A stretch of DNA of 64,000 nt from NCBI GenBank assembly GCA_964486295.1, contig CAZAMF010000003.1, forward strand, positions 185,544 to 249,543. The letters are read 5' to 3'. A program made the position numbers and the translations under genes. The DNA is from CALBZG01 sp964486295. Lineage in GTDB: Bacteria; Bacillota; Clostridia; Peptostreptococcales; Anaerovoracaceae. Positions 41,844 through 50,224 of this stretch are shown piece by piece (positions within the stretch are counted from its first letter, which is position 1; each line of letters starts with the position of its first letter). Under the pieces are notes generated by a model. The model saw nothing but the letters and a program-made list of their open reading frames with translations. It ran no database searches and was not told the DNA's origin.

Positions 41844-43121
41844 ATGGAAAAGAAGAGCTATTGGAGAGGACTATTTAAAAAAATAGGGCCCGGTTTTGTT
41901 ACCGGAGCAGCCGATGATGACCCGTCCGGAGTTGCAACCTATTCACAGACCGGTGCGGCTTTTGGTTATGGCCATCTCTGGACGTGCTTTTTTACTTTGC
42001 CTTTTATGTATATTATACAACAAATGTGTGGACGCATTGGTGTCGTTTCAGGCAAAGGACTTGCTGGCATTATTCGAACAGAATATCCGAAACCGGTGCT
42101 ATATTTCATTGTATCTCTTTTGGTCATTGCGAATACCATTAACATTTCAGCAGATTTACGGGCCATGGCGGACGTTGCACAGATGTTAGTGGGGCTGCCT
42201 TTTATCTTTTGGCAATGTGCTATAACAATATTCATTGTGGCCCTTGAGATCCTTGTGACCTATAAGACCTATGCGAGAGTTTTAAAATATTTAGGGCTTA
42301 CATTATTTTCCTATGTTTTGACTGCCTTTGTTATCAACCCTGACTGGGGATTGATTGCACGAAACATTGTATCACCGGGCGTCGAACTTACGAGGGAATA
42401 TCTGCTTAATATAGTAGCGATTTTAGGGACTACGATATCACCGTATTTATTTTTCTGGCAGGCCTCACAAGAAGCCGAAGAGGAAGTCAGTGAGAGAAAA
42501 ATTCGCGATATAGGCATTGGAAAACCTAAAGTCCGGCGTAGAGATATTATTGAGATGCGTTTTGATACAATTATCGGGATGCTGTTTTCTCAAGCTGTTA
42601 TGTTTTTTATCATTGTTGCAACTTCGGCCACATTGCATGAAAACGGCATAACGGACATTAAAACCGCTTCTCAGGCAGCAGAAGCCTTAAGGCCGCTTGC
42701 GGGTGATCTTGCGTATCTTCTGTTTGCCGCTGGGATTTTAGGCACAGGCCTGTTGGCCGTGCCCATTTTAGCGGGAGCTTCCGCTTATGCGACTGCAGAA
42801 ATGATGGGAATAAAAGAGGGGCTAAGCAAGAAACCAGGAAAGGCGAAGGGATTCTATGGTGTTATCGCTGCGTCAACTTTACTTGGTCTGATCATCAGTT
42901 GGATCGGCATAGATCCTTATAAAGGGCTATACTATGCCGCAGTTTTCAACGGATTGGCAGCCCCTCCACTCATGGTAATGATTGTATTGATTTCCAATAA
43001 TAAAAAAGTTATGGGTAAATATGTAAATAGTACGTTCAGCAATATTATGGGGTGGATCATAATTTTAATCATGACAGCAACGGGTTTGCTGCTTATTTAT
43101 GATTTGACAATTGGTTTATAA
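41844..43121 (+). CDS. NRAMP-like divalent metal transporter lacking canonical soft-metal motifs
   Basis: An 11-helix membrane protein (425 aa) of the NRAMP superfamily. In helix 1 the canonical DPGN is replaced by DDDPSGVATYSQTGA, and in helix 6 the canonical MPH motif, whose Met coordinates Mn/Fe, is replaced by TTISPYLFFWQAS. This recalls the NRAMP-related transporters (NRMT) that carry Mg2+ and also Mn2+, although the substrate here is not established. Helix 6 is followed by an acidic loop SQEAEEEVSERK. ATG 41844 with AAGG at 6 nt is preferred; ATG 41811 would add 11 residues but has no ribosome site. Confidence 0.82.
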   Translation: MEKKSYWRGLFKKIGPGFVTGAADDDPSGVATYSQTGAAFGYGHLWTCFFTLPFMYIIQQMCGRIGVVSGKGLAGIIRTEYPKPVLYFIVSLLVIANTINISADLRAMADVAQMLVGLPFIFWQCAITIFIVALEILVTYKTYARVLKYLGLTLFSYVLTAFVINPDWGLIARNIVSPGVELTREYLLNIVAILGTTISPYLFFWQASQEAEEEVSERKIRDIGIGKPKVRRRDIIEMRFDTIIGMLFSQAVMFFIIVATSATLHENGITDIKTASQAAEALRPLAGDLAYLLFAAGILGTGLLAVPILAGASAYATAEMMGIKEGLSKKPGKAKGFYGVIAASTLLGLIISWIGIDPYKGLYYAAVFNGLAAPPLMVMIVLISNNKKVMGKYVNSTFSNIMGWIIILIMTATGLLLIYDLTIGL

Positions 43122-43275
43122 CAAATGATAAAGGAGTTTAAATGGATTTAAACGCTTGCCAGTCAGAACACGAGTGAAAAGAAGGAGCAGCGCGCAAAGC
43201 ACATATCAAAATCGGCATCCACGCAATACTCCTTCTTATTCCTTCTGCGGTTATACAGTTGCTTCTACGGAGATG

Positions 43276-43650
43276 TCATGTTCCTGCGCTGCTGTCTTCC
43301 TGCCAGAGTCCGAAAGAATTACCTTCCGTATCAGCACAAACAGATAGATAGCCCCAACCCGGGACGATCATTTTCCCGGTCAGGACTTTTCCTCCCAAAG
43401 CTTTAACTTTTTCGCCGTAAGTTTCGACGGCTTCCACACCGATATAAGCAGTGATTTTCTGCGTCGGATCGCCCCTCCTGCCGATTCCGCAGCCGACCCC
43501 TTTGCTGCCGTCAAGAGATTCTGTTTCAACGAGATAGAAATCTGTCATTCCCGGAGGAGCAAAAGTTTTCCATCCGAATAACGATTCATAAAACTGCTTC
43601 GCTCTTTGCGGTTCGTCCGAAGCGATATCAATATGAACAACTGTAGGCAT
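43276..43650 (-). CDS. VOC-superfamily (glyoxalase-like) protein
   Basis: A 124-aa vicinal-oxygen-chelate fold protein with the paired beta-alpha-beta-beta-beta modules: HIDIASDEPQRAKQFYESLFGW, then KITAYIGVEAVETYGEKVKALGG and PGWGYLSVCADTEGNSFGLWQ. A metal-binding His is seen at position 6 and a possible Glu in the last strand; enzyme function is not assignable. AGGAGG precedes the ATG at 43650. It converges with the NRAMP-like gene and diverges from the pyr operon. Confidence 0.88.
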   Translation of the reverse strand: MPTVVHIDIASDEPQRAKQFYESLFGWKTFAPPGMTDFYLVETESLDGSKGVGCGIGRRGDPTQKITAYIGVEAVETYGEKVKALGGKVLTGKMIVPGWGYLSVCADTEGNSFGLWQEDSSAGT

Positions 43651-43849
43651 CGTAGCAACCTCCTCTTATCCTGATGATCCGTTACAATTTTACCGATATC
43701 CGTATTATACCCCGGAGGCGGTTCGATACACAAAATCGAAGCCATTTTGACCGTTCAGATATCATATGGGTATTCGGATAAATTCGAAACTATGGAGGTC
43801 CTGCAGCCTGCGCCCGGAAAAGATTTGGTATAAAAGTTTGTAAACGGTA

Positions 43850-43878
43850 TTGACGGTCATTTTGTTGTGTGGTATTAT
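43850..43878 (+). promoter_or_regulatory. Promoter of the pyrimidine operon
   Basis: TTGACG (43850-43855), 17-bp spacer, TATTAT (43873-43878). Transcription would begin near 43885, about 45 nt before a leader open reading frame and about 200 nt before pyrB. Confidence 0.75.
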
Positions 43879-43931
43879 ACCGAAGATTTAAGTATTAATA
43901 AAATGAAGCAAGGCGCTGATCGGAGGAGAAT

Positions 43932-44030
43932 ATGAATTCGAATAGAATGAACAGAAGAAAAGTCGTGTTCGTGTCTGTGAATTCGGGAACCGGAATCTTT
44001 CAGAGACGCAGCACTTTTGTTTGTTTTTAA
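43932..44030 (+). CDS. Candidate 32-aa leader peptide of pyr operon (pyrL-like)
   Basis: A 32-codon frame beginning with ATG 43932 behind an excellent ribosome site (CGGAGGAGAAT) and ending with TAA at 44028-44030. It starts M-N-S-N-R and its last codons (Ser-Thr-Phe-Val-Cys-Phe) are written in a U-rich tract TTTTGTTTGTTTTTAA. The stop lies in the first bases of the terminator stem, so a ribosome finishing the frame would block that hairpin. This is the logic of the E. coli pyrBI leader peptide (44 aa). The peptide itself is basic and has no recognisable domain. Confidence 0.7.
   Translation: MNSNRMNRRKVVFVSVNSGTGIFQRRSTFVCF
43971..44009 (+). promoter_or_regulatory. Candidate RNA polymerase pause hairpin in pyr leader
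   Basis: Long imperfect hairpin: GTGTCT...AGACGC outer arm, GTGA/TCA(C) middle, inner ATTCGG/CCGGAAT with a bulged G, loop GAA. It ends just before the U-rich tract 44014-44028, the position of the UTP-sensitive pause in enteric pyrBI leaders. Confidence 0.6.
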
Positions 44031-44059
44031 TCTTCCTTTCTGAAGGGAGATTTTTTTTT
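44029..44059 (+). terminator. Attenuator terminator of pyr operon
   Basis: 10-bp stem AATCTTCCTT/AAGGGAGATT (44029-44038, 44043-44052; one G-U), 4-nt loop TCTG, T9 run (44051-44059). It lies between the promoter and pyrB with only 28 nt to the start codon, so it must be read through for pyr expression. Confidence 0.88.
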
Positions 44060-44087
44060 AGCTGTGATTTAAAGAAAGGAAGTCAGA

Positions 44088-45038
44088 ATGATGGGAAATG
44101 ATGTTTTAAAGGGCTTAAAAGGACGGGACCTGTTGGAACCCCTTGACTTTTCTGTTGAAGAGCTGGAGGCGATTTTTGACCTTGCCGACCGGATTATCGA
44201 GAACCCTGAAGAATATAATGAAAAATGTAAGGGGAAATTGCTGGCTACTTTATTCTTTGAACCCAGTACCAGAACCAGGTTAAGCTTTGAAGCCGCTATG
44301 CTGAGACTGGGAGGTGAGGTGATCGGATTTTCAGAACCCGCTTCCAGTTCGGTGGCCAAAGGAGAAAGCATCTCTGATACCGTCAGAACCGTTGCGTGCT
44401 ATTCGGACATTGCGGTTATGAGACATCCGAAGGAAGGGGCACCGCTGGTCGCTACGAGATCAGTTGACATCCCCGTTGTGAATGCAGGAGATGGAGGCCA
44501 TCAGCATCCCACTCAGACACTGACCGATATGCTTACGATCAGAAGAGAAATGGGCGGATTCAAACATATAACGGTTGGGATGTGCGGGGATCTGAAATTC
44601 GGGAGAACGGTACACTCCCTTGCGAAGGCGCTTTCCAGGTATGAAGATGTCCGATTTGTGCTCATCGCCCCGGAAGAGTTGAGAATCCCGGAATATATAA
44701 AGAAAGGTGTCTTTGAAAAAGGCAATATCCAGTATAAAGAAGTGGAAAAAATGCAGGACGTCCTGCCTGAACTGGATATACTCTATATGACCAGAGTCCA
44801 GAAGGAAAGATTTTTCAATGAGGAAGATTACATTAGATTAAAGGATACTTACATTCTCGATGCAGAAAAGATGAAGCTGGCCAAAAAAGATATGGCTGTT
44901 CTTCATCCGCTGCCAAGGGTCAATGAAATTGCGGTGGAAGTGGACGATGACCCGCGCGCGTTATATTTCAAACAGGCTAAAAACGGCATGTTCATCAGGA
45001 TGGCCCTGATCATGAGCCTGCTGGGCATCGAAGATTAA
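44088..45038 (+). CDS. pyrB: Aspartate carbamoyltransferase, catalytic subunit
   Basis: First committed step of pyrimidine synthesis: carbamoyl phosphate plus aspartate. The 316-aa protein has the carbamoyl-phosphate motif STRTRLSFEAA (about residues 61-71), the 80s loop SSSVAKGES, HPTQTLTDMLT and HPLPRVNEI. ATG 44088 (or 44091) follows AAAGGAAG. It is the first structural gene of pyrBICFKDE and is paired with a zinc regulatory subunit, forming an allosteric ATCase like that of enterics. No carbamoyl-phosphate synthetase gene is in the window. Confidence 0.97.
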   Translation: MMGNDVLKGLKGRDLLEPLDFSVEELEAIFDLADRIIENPEEYNEKCKGKLLATLFFEPSTRTRLSFEAAMLRLGGEVIGFSEPASSSVAKGESISDTVRTVACYSDIAVMRHPKEGAPLVATRSVDIPVVNAGDGGHQHPTQTLTDMLTIRREMGGFKHITVGMCGDLKFGRTVHSLAKALSRYEDVRFVLIAPEELRIPEYIKKGVFEKGNIQYKEVEKMQDVLPELDILYMTRVQKERFFNEEDYIRLKDTYILDAEKMKLAKKDMAVLHPLPRVNEIAVEVDDDPRALYFKQAKNGMFIRMALIMSLLGIED

Positions 45039-45056
45039 GGATTAGGAGGGTTAAAC

Positions 45057-45509
45057 ATGTTAGTTGACAGTATTGAAAACGGAATCGTTATCGACCATCT
45101 CACGGCTGGGCTCGGACTGAAAGTTCTTTCTGTTCTGGGTGTTGAGACAAGCGGGGATACGGTTGCTCTGATTATGAATGCATCAAGCAAAAAATACGGC
45201 AAAAAGGATCTTGTGAAAATAATGAACAAAGTGGACCTTGATCTGGCTATACTCGGACTGATTGATCCCAGAGCTACGGTCAATATCATTGAGGATGGCA
45301 AAATTGCGAAGAAAATAGTGCTGACCTTGCCGGAAAGAGTGGTCAATGTTGTAAAATGCAAAAACCCGCGCTGTGTGACCACTGTTGAGCTGAACGCGCC
45401 TCAGGTATTTCTTCTGGAGAATCCGGCAACCAGCGAGTATCGGTGTGAATACTGCGATGAGGTGGTAGTCTTGAAAGGGGAATGGGAAAATGAACTTATG
45501 CATCTGTAA
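45057..45509 (+). CDS. pyrI: Aspartate carbamoyltransferase, regulatory subunit
   Basis: Binds CTP/ATP and transmits allosteric control to PyrB. The 150-aa protein has the nucleotide-binding domain (IDHLTAGLGLKVLSVLG) and a C-terminal zinc domain with four cysteines (CKNPRCV and CEYCDEV). GGAGGG precedes ATG 45057. It overlaps pyrC by 20 bp. pyrI is present in some Clostridia and many enterics but absent from Bacillus. Confidence 0.96.
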   Translation: MLVDSIENGIVIDHLTAGLGLKVLSVLGVETSGDTVALIMNASSKKYGKKDLVKIMNKVDLDLAILGLIDPRATVNIIEDGKIAKKIVLTLPERVVNVVKCKNPRCVTTVELNAPQVFLLENPATSEYRCEYCDEVVVLKGEWENELMHL

Positions 45510-46809
45510 CGGCATAATCGTGGACCCATCACAGAAATTGTACGCAAAGGGTGACCTGTGGATAGAAGATGATAAAATTGTGGCCGTTGACTTCTCCGGG
45601 ATGGATCATGGCAAACATTTTCACGACGAAGGGACGACCGTATTTAAGTATATCGATGCGGATGGGAAATGGGTGGTTCCGGGGCTAATCGATCTTCATG
45701 TTCATTTCCGGGACCCGGGATATCTGTACAAAGAAGATATACACAGCGGAAGCAGAGCTGCCGCCAGGGGCGGATTTACTACAGTGTGCTGCATGCCAAA
45801 TACCTTGCCGGTGATTGATAACACAGAAACCCTGATGTATGTCGACAGAAAGGGATCCGAACCCGGCGGGGTCAATGTTCTGGCAGTTGGAGCAGCTACA
45901 AAAGGCCAGCAGGGAGAAAACCTTTCGGACATTGCTGAAATGGCTGCTGCCATGACACGATGCCGGGAGATGTCAGGAAAAGGGATCTGTGCAATCAGCG
46001 AAGATGGAAAGACACTCATGGATTCGGCTTTGCAGCTTGAAGTCATGAGAAAGTCGGCCACTCTGGGATTGCCGTTTTTTTCCCATGCGGAAGATGAAAA
46101 TCTAAAAGGAACGGCTATCGGAGAAGAACTCGTTGTTGCGAGAGATCTTTTGCTGGCTCGTGAAGCAGGCTGCAAGCTTCATTTCTGCCATATCAGTTGT
46201 TTAGGAAGTATAGAATTGATAAAAGCCGCCAAAACAGCAGGTTTTCATGTGACTGCCGAGACGGCGCCGCACTATTTTACACTGGATTCCGAAAGCCGCG
46301 GAAACGACGGCAATAAAAAAATGAATCCACCGCTCAGAAGCAGAGATGACATGGAAGCGATTCGAGCAGCCTTGGGATCGGGCATATTGGATGCCATCGC
46401 CACCGACCATGCTCCACACCACCCCGATGAGAAGGAAACCGGTTACGACAAGGCGCTGAATGGTGTAATCGGTCTTGAGACATCGTTCGCTGTCAGTTAT
46501 ACTGAGTTGGTGGCCCGAGGTGTTTTAAGTCCACAGCAGCTTATTGATAAAATGAGTCTGACTCCTGCCTTAATCTTAGGCATAGATAGAGGAAGTTTAC
46601 GGGTCGGATCGGCAGCGGATGTTGCGATTCTGGATGTTTCTGAGGAATATATAATCGAACGGGAAAATTTCGTCTCAAAGAGCCGGAATTCGGCATTCCT
46701 GGGCAAAAAAGTGAAAGGACGCCCGGAGATGACCATCGTATCGGGGCAAATCGTTTGGAACAGCGGAAGACTGGAAGAAAAATGCCATAAGGAGAGAACG
46801 CATGATTGA
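45490..46809 (+). CDS. pyrC: Dihydroorotase, class I
   Basis: Zinc amidohydrolase that closes carbamoyl aspartate to dihydroorotate. The 439-aa protein has the metal motif LIDLHVHFRDPGY, the bridging segment region FFSHAED, HFCHIS, and ATDHAPHHPDEK with the catalytic Asp. The N-terminus overlaps pyrI by 20 bp. This class I form contrasts with the short class II enzyme of E. coli. It is the third gene of the operon and overlaps pyrF by 8 bp. Confidence 0.95.
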   Translation: MNLCICNGIIVDPSQKLYAKGDLWIEDDKIVAVDFSGMDHGKHFHDEGTTVFKYIDADGKWVVPGLIDLHVHFRDPGYLYKEDIHSGSRAAARGGFTTVCCMPNTLPVIDNTETLMYVDRKGSEPGGVNVLAVGAATKGQQGENLSDIAEMAAAMTRCREMSGKGICAISEDGKTLMDSALQLEVMRKSATLGLPFFSHAEDENLKGTAIGEELVVARDLLLAREAGCKLHFCHISCLGSIELIKAAKTAGFHVTAETAPHYFTLDSESRGNDGNKKMNPPLRSRDDMEAIRAALGSGILDAIATDHAPHHPDEKETGYDKALNGVIGLETSFAVSYTELVARGVLSPQQLIDKMSLTPALILGIDRGSLRVGSAADVAILDVSEEYIIERENFVSKSRNSAFLGKKVKGRPEMTIVSGQIVWNSGRLEEKCHKERTHD

Positions 46810-47713
46810 CGAACTGATAAAAAAAATTGAACTTGCCGACAACCCGTCGGTAGTAGGGCTGGACCCCACCTATGAGATGATTCCGAAAAAATTGGCACAG
46901 GAAAAAACGGAGATTTTTGGCAAGTCTCTGAAAGCGGTGTCGGAAATGTTCCTGGAGTTCAACAAGGGTATTATCGACGCCGTCTGGGACATTGTGCCGG
47001 CGGTTAAACCACAAATAGCCATGTATGAAAAATATGGTATCGAGGGTCTGGATGCGTATTTGAAAACTATAGAATATGCAAAAAGCAAAGGACTCATTGT
47101 GATCGGAGATATCAAACGAGGGGATATCGCTTCAACGGCAGAGGCTTATGCAGCGCATATAGCAGGTGTGGATATAGAAGGACAGAGATTTGACCCATGG
47201 CAGGAAGATTGGATCACCATCAATCCTTATTTCGGTCTGGACGGTATCAAGCCGTTTATTGATGCATGCAATCAGTATAACAGAGGCGTGTTTGTCTTGG
47301 TCAAAACAAGCAATCCAACAAGTTGCCAGATTCAGGATCTGCTCGTGGGCGGAGAGCCGATCTATGAGAAAGTTGCTGAACTTGTTTCCGAATGGGGCCT
47401 TTCGGCTTTCGGAAGTATGGGCTACAGCAGAATCGGAGCCGTTGTGGGCGCCACACACAAAGAACAGGGAGAAAGATTGAGGAAACTGATGCCGGGAACA
47501 TTCTTTCTGGTCCCGGGGTACGGAGCCCAAGGCGCAACGGGTGAAGAGCTGAAGGGATTTTTTGACAAAAATGGGAAAGGCTGCATTGTAAATTCTTCGA
47601 GGGGAATCATCGCTGCCTATCAAAAGGACGTGAGATATACCGAAGACGATTACGGAGAAGCGGCAAGAGAAGCAGCGCTTAAGATGAAGGAAGACCTGGG
47701 GTATGGTGCATGA
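46802..47713 (+). CDS. pyrF: Orotidine 5'-phosphate decarboxylase, long type
   Basis: Final step to UMP. The 303-aa protein is the longer subfamily: NPSVVGLDP, the catalytic Lys-Asp array in GDIKRGDIASTAEAYA (about residue 102) and VPGYGAQGAT near the phosphate site. Start ATG 46802 lies 8 bp inside pyrC with GGAGAG upstream. It overlaps pyrK by 4 bp. The short PyrF form of about 230 aa is more usual in Bacillus; this longer form is usual in Clostridia. Confidence 0.96.
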   Translation: MIDELIKKIELADNPSVVGLDPTYEMIPKKLAQEKTEIFGKSLKAVSEMFLEFNKGIIDAVWDIVPAVKPQIAMYEKYGIEGLDAYLKTIEYAKSKGLIVIGDIKRGDIASTAEAYAAHIAGVDIEGQRFDPWQEDWITINPYFGLDGIKPFIDACNQYNRGVFVLVKTSNPTSCQIQDLLVGGEPIYEKVAELVSEWGLSAFGSMGYSRIGAVVGATHKEQGERLRKLMPGTFFLVPGYGAQGATGEELKGFFDKNGKGCIVNSSRGIIAAYQKDVRYTEDDYGEAAREAALKMKEDLGYGA

Positions 47714-48540
47714 GCGCAGACTTTAAGCCTGAGAAAAAAATAATTCAAGGTGAAATACTGGAAAATGATTGCCTGGCAGCCGGTATCTATCGAATGATGA
47801 TTGTCGGGGATGAGATCGGGCAGTGGTTCGGCAAAGCCGAAGCAGGTCAATTTGTGAACATCTACCTGGATAATGCGGCCAGACTTTTGCCAAGGCCGAT
47901 CAGTATCTGCCGAATCGAGGGTAAGAAGCTTACCATTGTATATAAGGAAGTAGGAATAGGGACGAAGGAACTTGCTGAAAAAAAAGCCGGCAGCAGCATC
48001 AGGCTGAGCACACCACTGGGAAACGGATATGAAGAAGCTTTCCGGGTTGCCCGGGATATTTTACTGGTGGCCGGAGGGGTGGGTGTGCCGCCCATGCTGG
48101 AACTGGCCATCCGATTAAAAAACCAGGGGCGAAATGTGACGGCTATCGTTGGTTTTACCGAGGAAAGTTTTCTGGTTGGCGAGCTGCAGACTATTTGTGA
48201 TAAAGTGTATGTCTGTACTGAAAACGGATCAGAGGGTTATAAAGGAAATGTTCTGCAGCTGATCCGGGAAATGTCTCCGGCAGCGAAACAATGCTTTGCA
48301 TGCGGACCGAAAGCGATGCTGCGTTCGCTGAACGATTACTGCATCGAGCATCATATTGAACTCGTGGTTTCTCTGGAAGAAAGAATGGGTTGCGGGTATG
48401 GCGCATGTGTGGGCTGCTCTGTGCTGCTCCGGCGTACTGCAGAGCCGGGAGCTCCGGATCAGCGTTATGAAATATTCAAAAAGAAAGTCTGTAAGGATGG
48501 GCCGGTATTTTACGCCAGGGAGGTGGTCTGGGATGAATAA
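47710..48540 (+). CDS. pyrK: Dihydroorotate dehydrogenase electron-transfer subunit
   Basis: FAD/[2Fe-2S] subunit that carries electrons between PyrD and NAD. The 276-aa protein has the FAD motif RPISICR, NAD-binding GGVGVPPMLELA and C-terminal cysteines C-G-Y-G-A-C-x2-C with a later C (VCKDGPVF) for the [2Fe-2S] cluster. Start ATG 47710 overlaps pyrF by 4 bp; the stop overlaps pyrD by 8 bp. Together with PyrD it makes the class 1B heterotetramer. Confidence 0.95.
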   Translation: MSADFKPEKKIIQGEILENDCLAAGIYRMMIVGDEIGQWFGKAEAGQFVNIYLDNAARLLPRPISICRIEGKKLTIVYKEVGIGTKELAEKKAGSSIRLSTPLGNGYEEAFRVARDILLVAGGVGVPPMLELAIRLKNQGRNVTAIVGFTEESFLVGELQTICDKVYVCTENGSEGYKGNVLQLIREMSPAAKQCFACGPKAMLRSLNDYCIEHHIELVVSLEERMGCGYGACVGCSVLLRRTAEPGAPDQRYEIFKKKVCKDGPVFYAREVVWDE

Positions 48541-49456
48541 AGAGAGCAGACGGCCTGACCTGAAAGTTAATTTTGCCGGAATCGAAATGAAGACACCGTT
48601 CGTTACTTCCTCCGGAACATTTTCAGCCAGAGAGAGCGGACAATTTTATGATATTGAAAGACTGGGAGCTGTTACAACGAAAGGGGTTGCACCGATTCCG
48701 TGGCCGGGCAACCCGACGCCTCGGATCGCGGAAAGTTATGGGGGCATGATCAATTCTGTGGGGCTTGAAAATCCGGGTGTGGATGAATACATACGAACCG
48801 AGCTGAAATATCTGGAAGACTTTGATATACCGGTTATAGCCAATGTTGCCGGACACTGTATCGAAGATTATTGCACCGTGGTGGAAAGATTAAACGGTAC
48901 TGCCGTGTCGATGTTTGAAATCAACATTTCATGCCCGAATGTCAAAGAAGGCGGAATGAGCTTCGGTACGGATCCGAAAATGGTATCCAAAGTGGTCAAA
49001 TCAGTCAGAGCGATTGCGCAAAAGCCGGTCATTATAAAATTGTCTCCCAATGTGACGGATATCGTTGAGATTGCGCGTGCCGCCGAAGATGCGGGAGCGG
49101 ACGCATTATCTCTGATCAATACACTTCTCGGCATGAAAATCGATATTTATAGGAAGAAACCGGTGCTTGCGAACATAATGGGCGGATTGTCGGGCCCGGC
49201 AATCATGCCGGTTGCGTTGAGAATGGTATACCAGGTCAAAAATGCCGTTCATATTCCAATCATAGGCGGCGGCGGAGTTATGACCGGTGAAGATGCTGTT
49301 GAGTTCCTGATGGCAGGGGCGGACTTAGTATCGGTTGGAACAGCAGCGCTGGTCAGACCGACTGCGCCGGTTGATGTCATTGATGAACTTTCTTCATTTA
49401 TGATAAAAGAAGGATATCAGACGATACAGGAGATCCGACAGGCATTTCAAGGATGA
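48533..49456 (+). CDS. pyrD: Dihydroorotate dehydrogenase, class 1B catalytic subunit
   Basis: FMN enzyme oxidising dihydroorotate to orotate with PyrK, using NAD+. The 307-aa protein has INSVGLENPG, the catalytic Cys in NISCPNVKEGG, the Lys in KPVIIKLSPN, and GGGGVMTGEDAVEFLMAGA near the FMN phosphate. ATG 48533, 8 bp inside pyrK, gives the expected N-terminus; a longer frame into pyrK is not used. It is followed by pyrE 34 bp on. Confidence 0.96.
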   Translation: MNKESRRPDLKVNFAGIEMKTPFVTSSGTFSARESGQFYDIERLGAVTTKGVAPIPWPGNPTPRIAESYGGMINSVGLENPGVDEYIRTELKYLEDFDIPVIANVAGHCIEDYCTVVERLNGTAVSMFEINISCPNVKEGGMSFGTDPKMVSKVVKSVRAIAQKPVIIKLSPNVTDIVEIARAAEDAGADALSLINTLLGMKIDIYRKKPVLANIMGGLSGPAIMPVALRMVYQVKNAVHIPIIGGGGVMTGEDAVEFLMAGADLVSVGTAALVRPTAPVDVIDELSSFMIKEGYQTIQEIRQAFQG

Positions 49457-49490
49457 TGGTTAAAAACCGATGGAGAGGAGTGAAACTCAA

Positions 49491-50174
49491 ATGAATTACA
49501 AGAAAGAATTTATTGAATTCATGGTAAGAGCCGGTGTCCTGACTTTTGGAGACTTTGTAACAAAAAGCGGCAGGAACACCCCTTATTTTATCAATACCGG
49601 AAACTACAGGACAGGGGAACAGATCGGTAAACTCGGGAAATTTTATGCTGAATGCATTGAAGAGAATATGATCAAAGGCAACATCAGTCCGGATATTGAT
49701 GCCTTATTCGGCCCGGCCTACAAGGGAATACCGATAGCGGTCTCAACTGCAATTTCAATGTCCTCAATATATGGCCGTGAGATCAACTACTGCTTTAACA
49801 GAAAAGAAGCCAAAGATCATGGCGAAGGCGGCGATATGGTTGGCTACAGACTCAGGGATCAGGATAAAGTTCTGATCATTGAAGATGTTATCACTGCAGG
49901 GACTGCCGTCCGTGAAACGTTGCCCCTCCTCAGAGCCGCCGCTGATGTTAAGATCGAGGGATTGGTGATTTCGGTTGACAGGATGGAAAAAGGGCAGGGA
50001 CTGCGTACTGCGATCCAGGAAATACAGGATGAATTCGGGATCAGAACATTTCCCATTGTGACGGTGAAAGATATTATCGATGCGCTGTTTGACGTAGAGA
50101 TTGATGGAAAAATCTTTATCAACAAGACAACCAAAGAGAAAATGCTGCAATACATGGAGATGTATTGCATATAA
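49491..50174 (+). CDS. pyrE: Orotate phosphoribosyltransferase
   Basis: Forms OMP from orotate and PRPP. The 227-aa protein has FGPAYKGIPIA, the flexible catalytic loop region REINYCFNRKEAKDHGEGG and the PRPP motif VLIIEDVITAGTA. The start is ATG 49491 with GAGAGGAG about 10 nt upstream. It is the last gene of the operon and is followed by a strong bidirectional terminator. Confidence 0.96.
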   Translation: MNYKKEFIEFMVRAGVLTFGDFVTKSGRNTPYFINTGNYRTGEQIGKLGKFYAECIEENMIKGNISPDIDALFGPAYKGIPIAVSTAISMSSIYGREINYCFNRKEAKDHGEGGDMVGYRLRDQDKVLIIEDVITAGTAVRETLPLLRAAADVKIEGLVISVDRMEKGQGLRTAIQEIQDEFGIRTFPIVTVKDIIDALFDVEIDGKIFINKTTKEKMLQYMEMYCI

Positions 50175-50180
50175 GGATCA

Positions 50181-50220
50181 AACGGCCTCAGAAGCAGCAA
50201 TATGCTACTGAGGCCGTTTT
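50181..50220. terminator. Bidirectional terminator after pyrE / flavin reductase
   Basis: Stem AACGGCCTCAG/CTGAGGCCGTT with inner AGCA/TGCT; T4 on the right and A3 on the left. It serves pyrE (+) and the convergent gene ending at 50225 (-). Confidence 0.85.
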
Positions 50221-50224
50221 CAAA

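Noticed and set aside
43179..43247. Inverted repeat AAGAAGGAG / CTCCTTCTT between the NRAMP-like and VOC genes
   Set aside because: The arms are purine/pyrimidine-biased, separated by 51 nt, and have no T-run, so neither a terminator nor an operator is supported.
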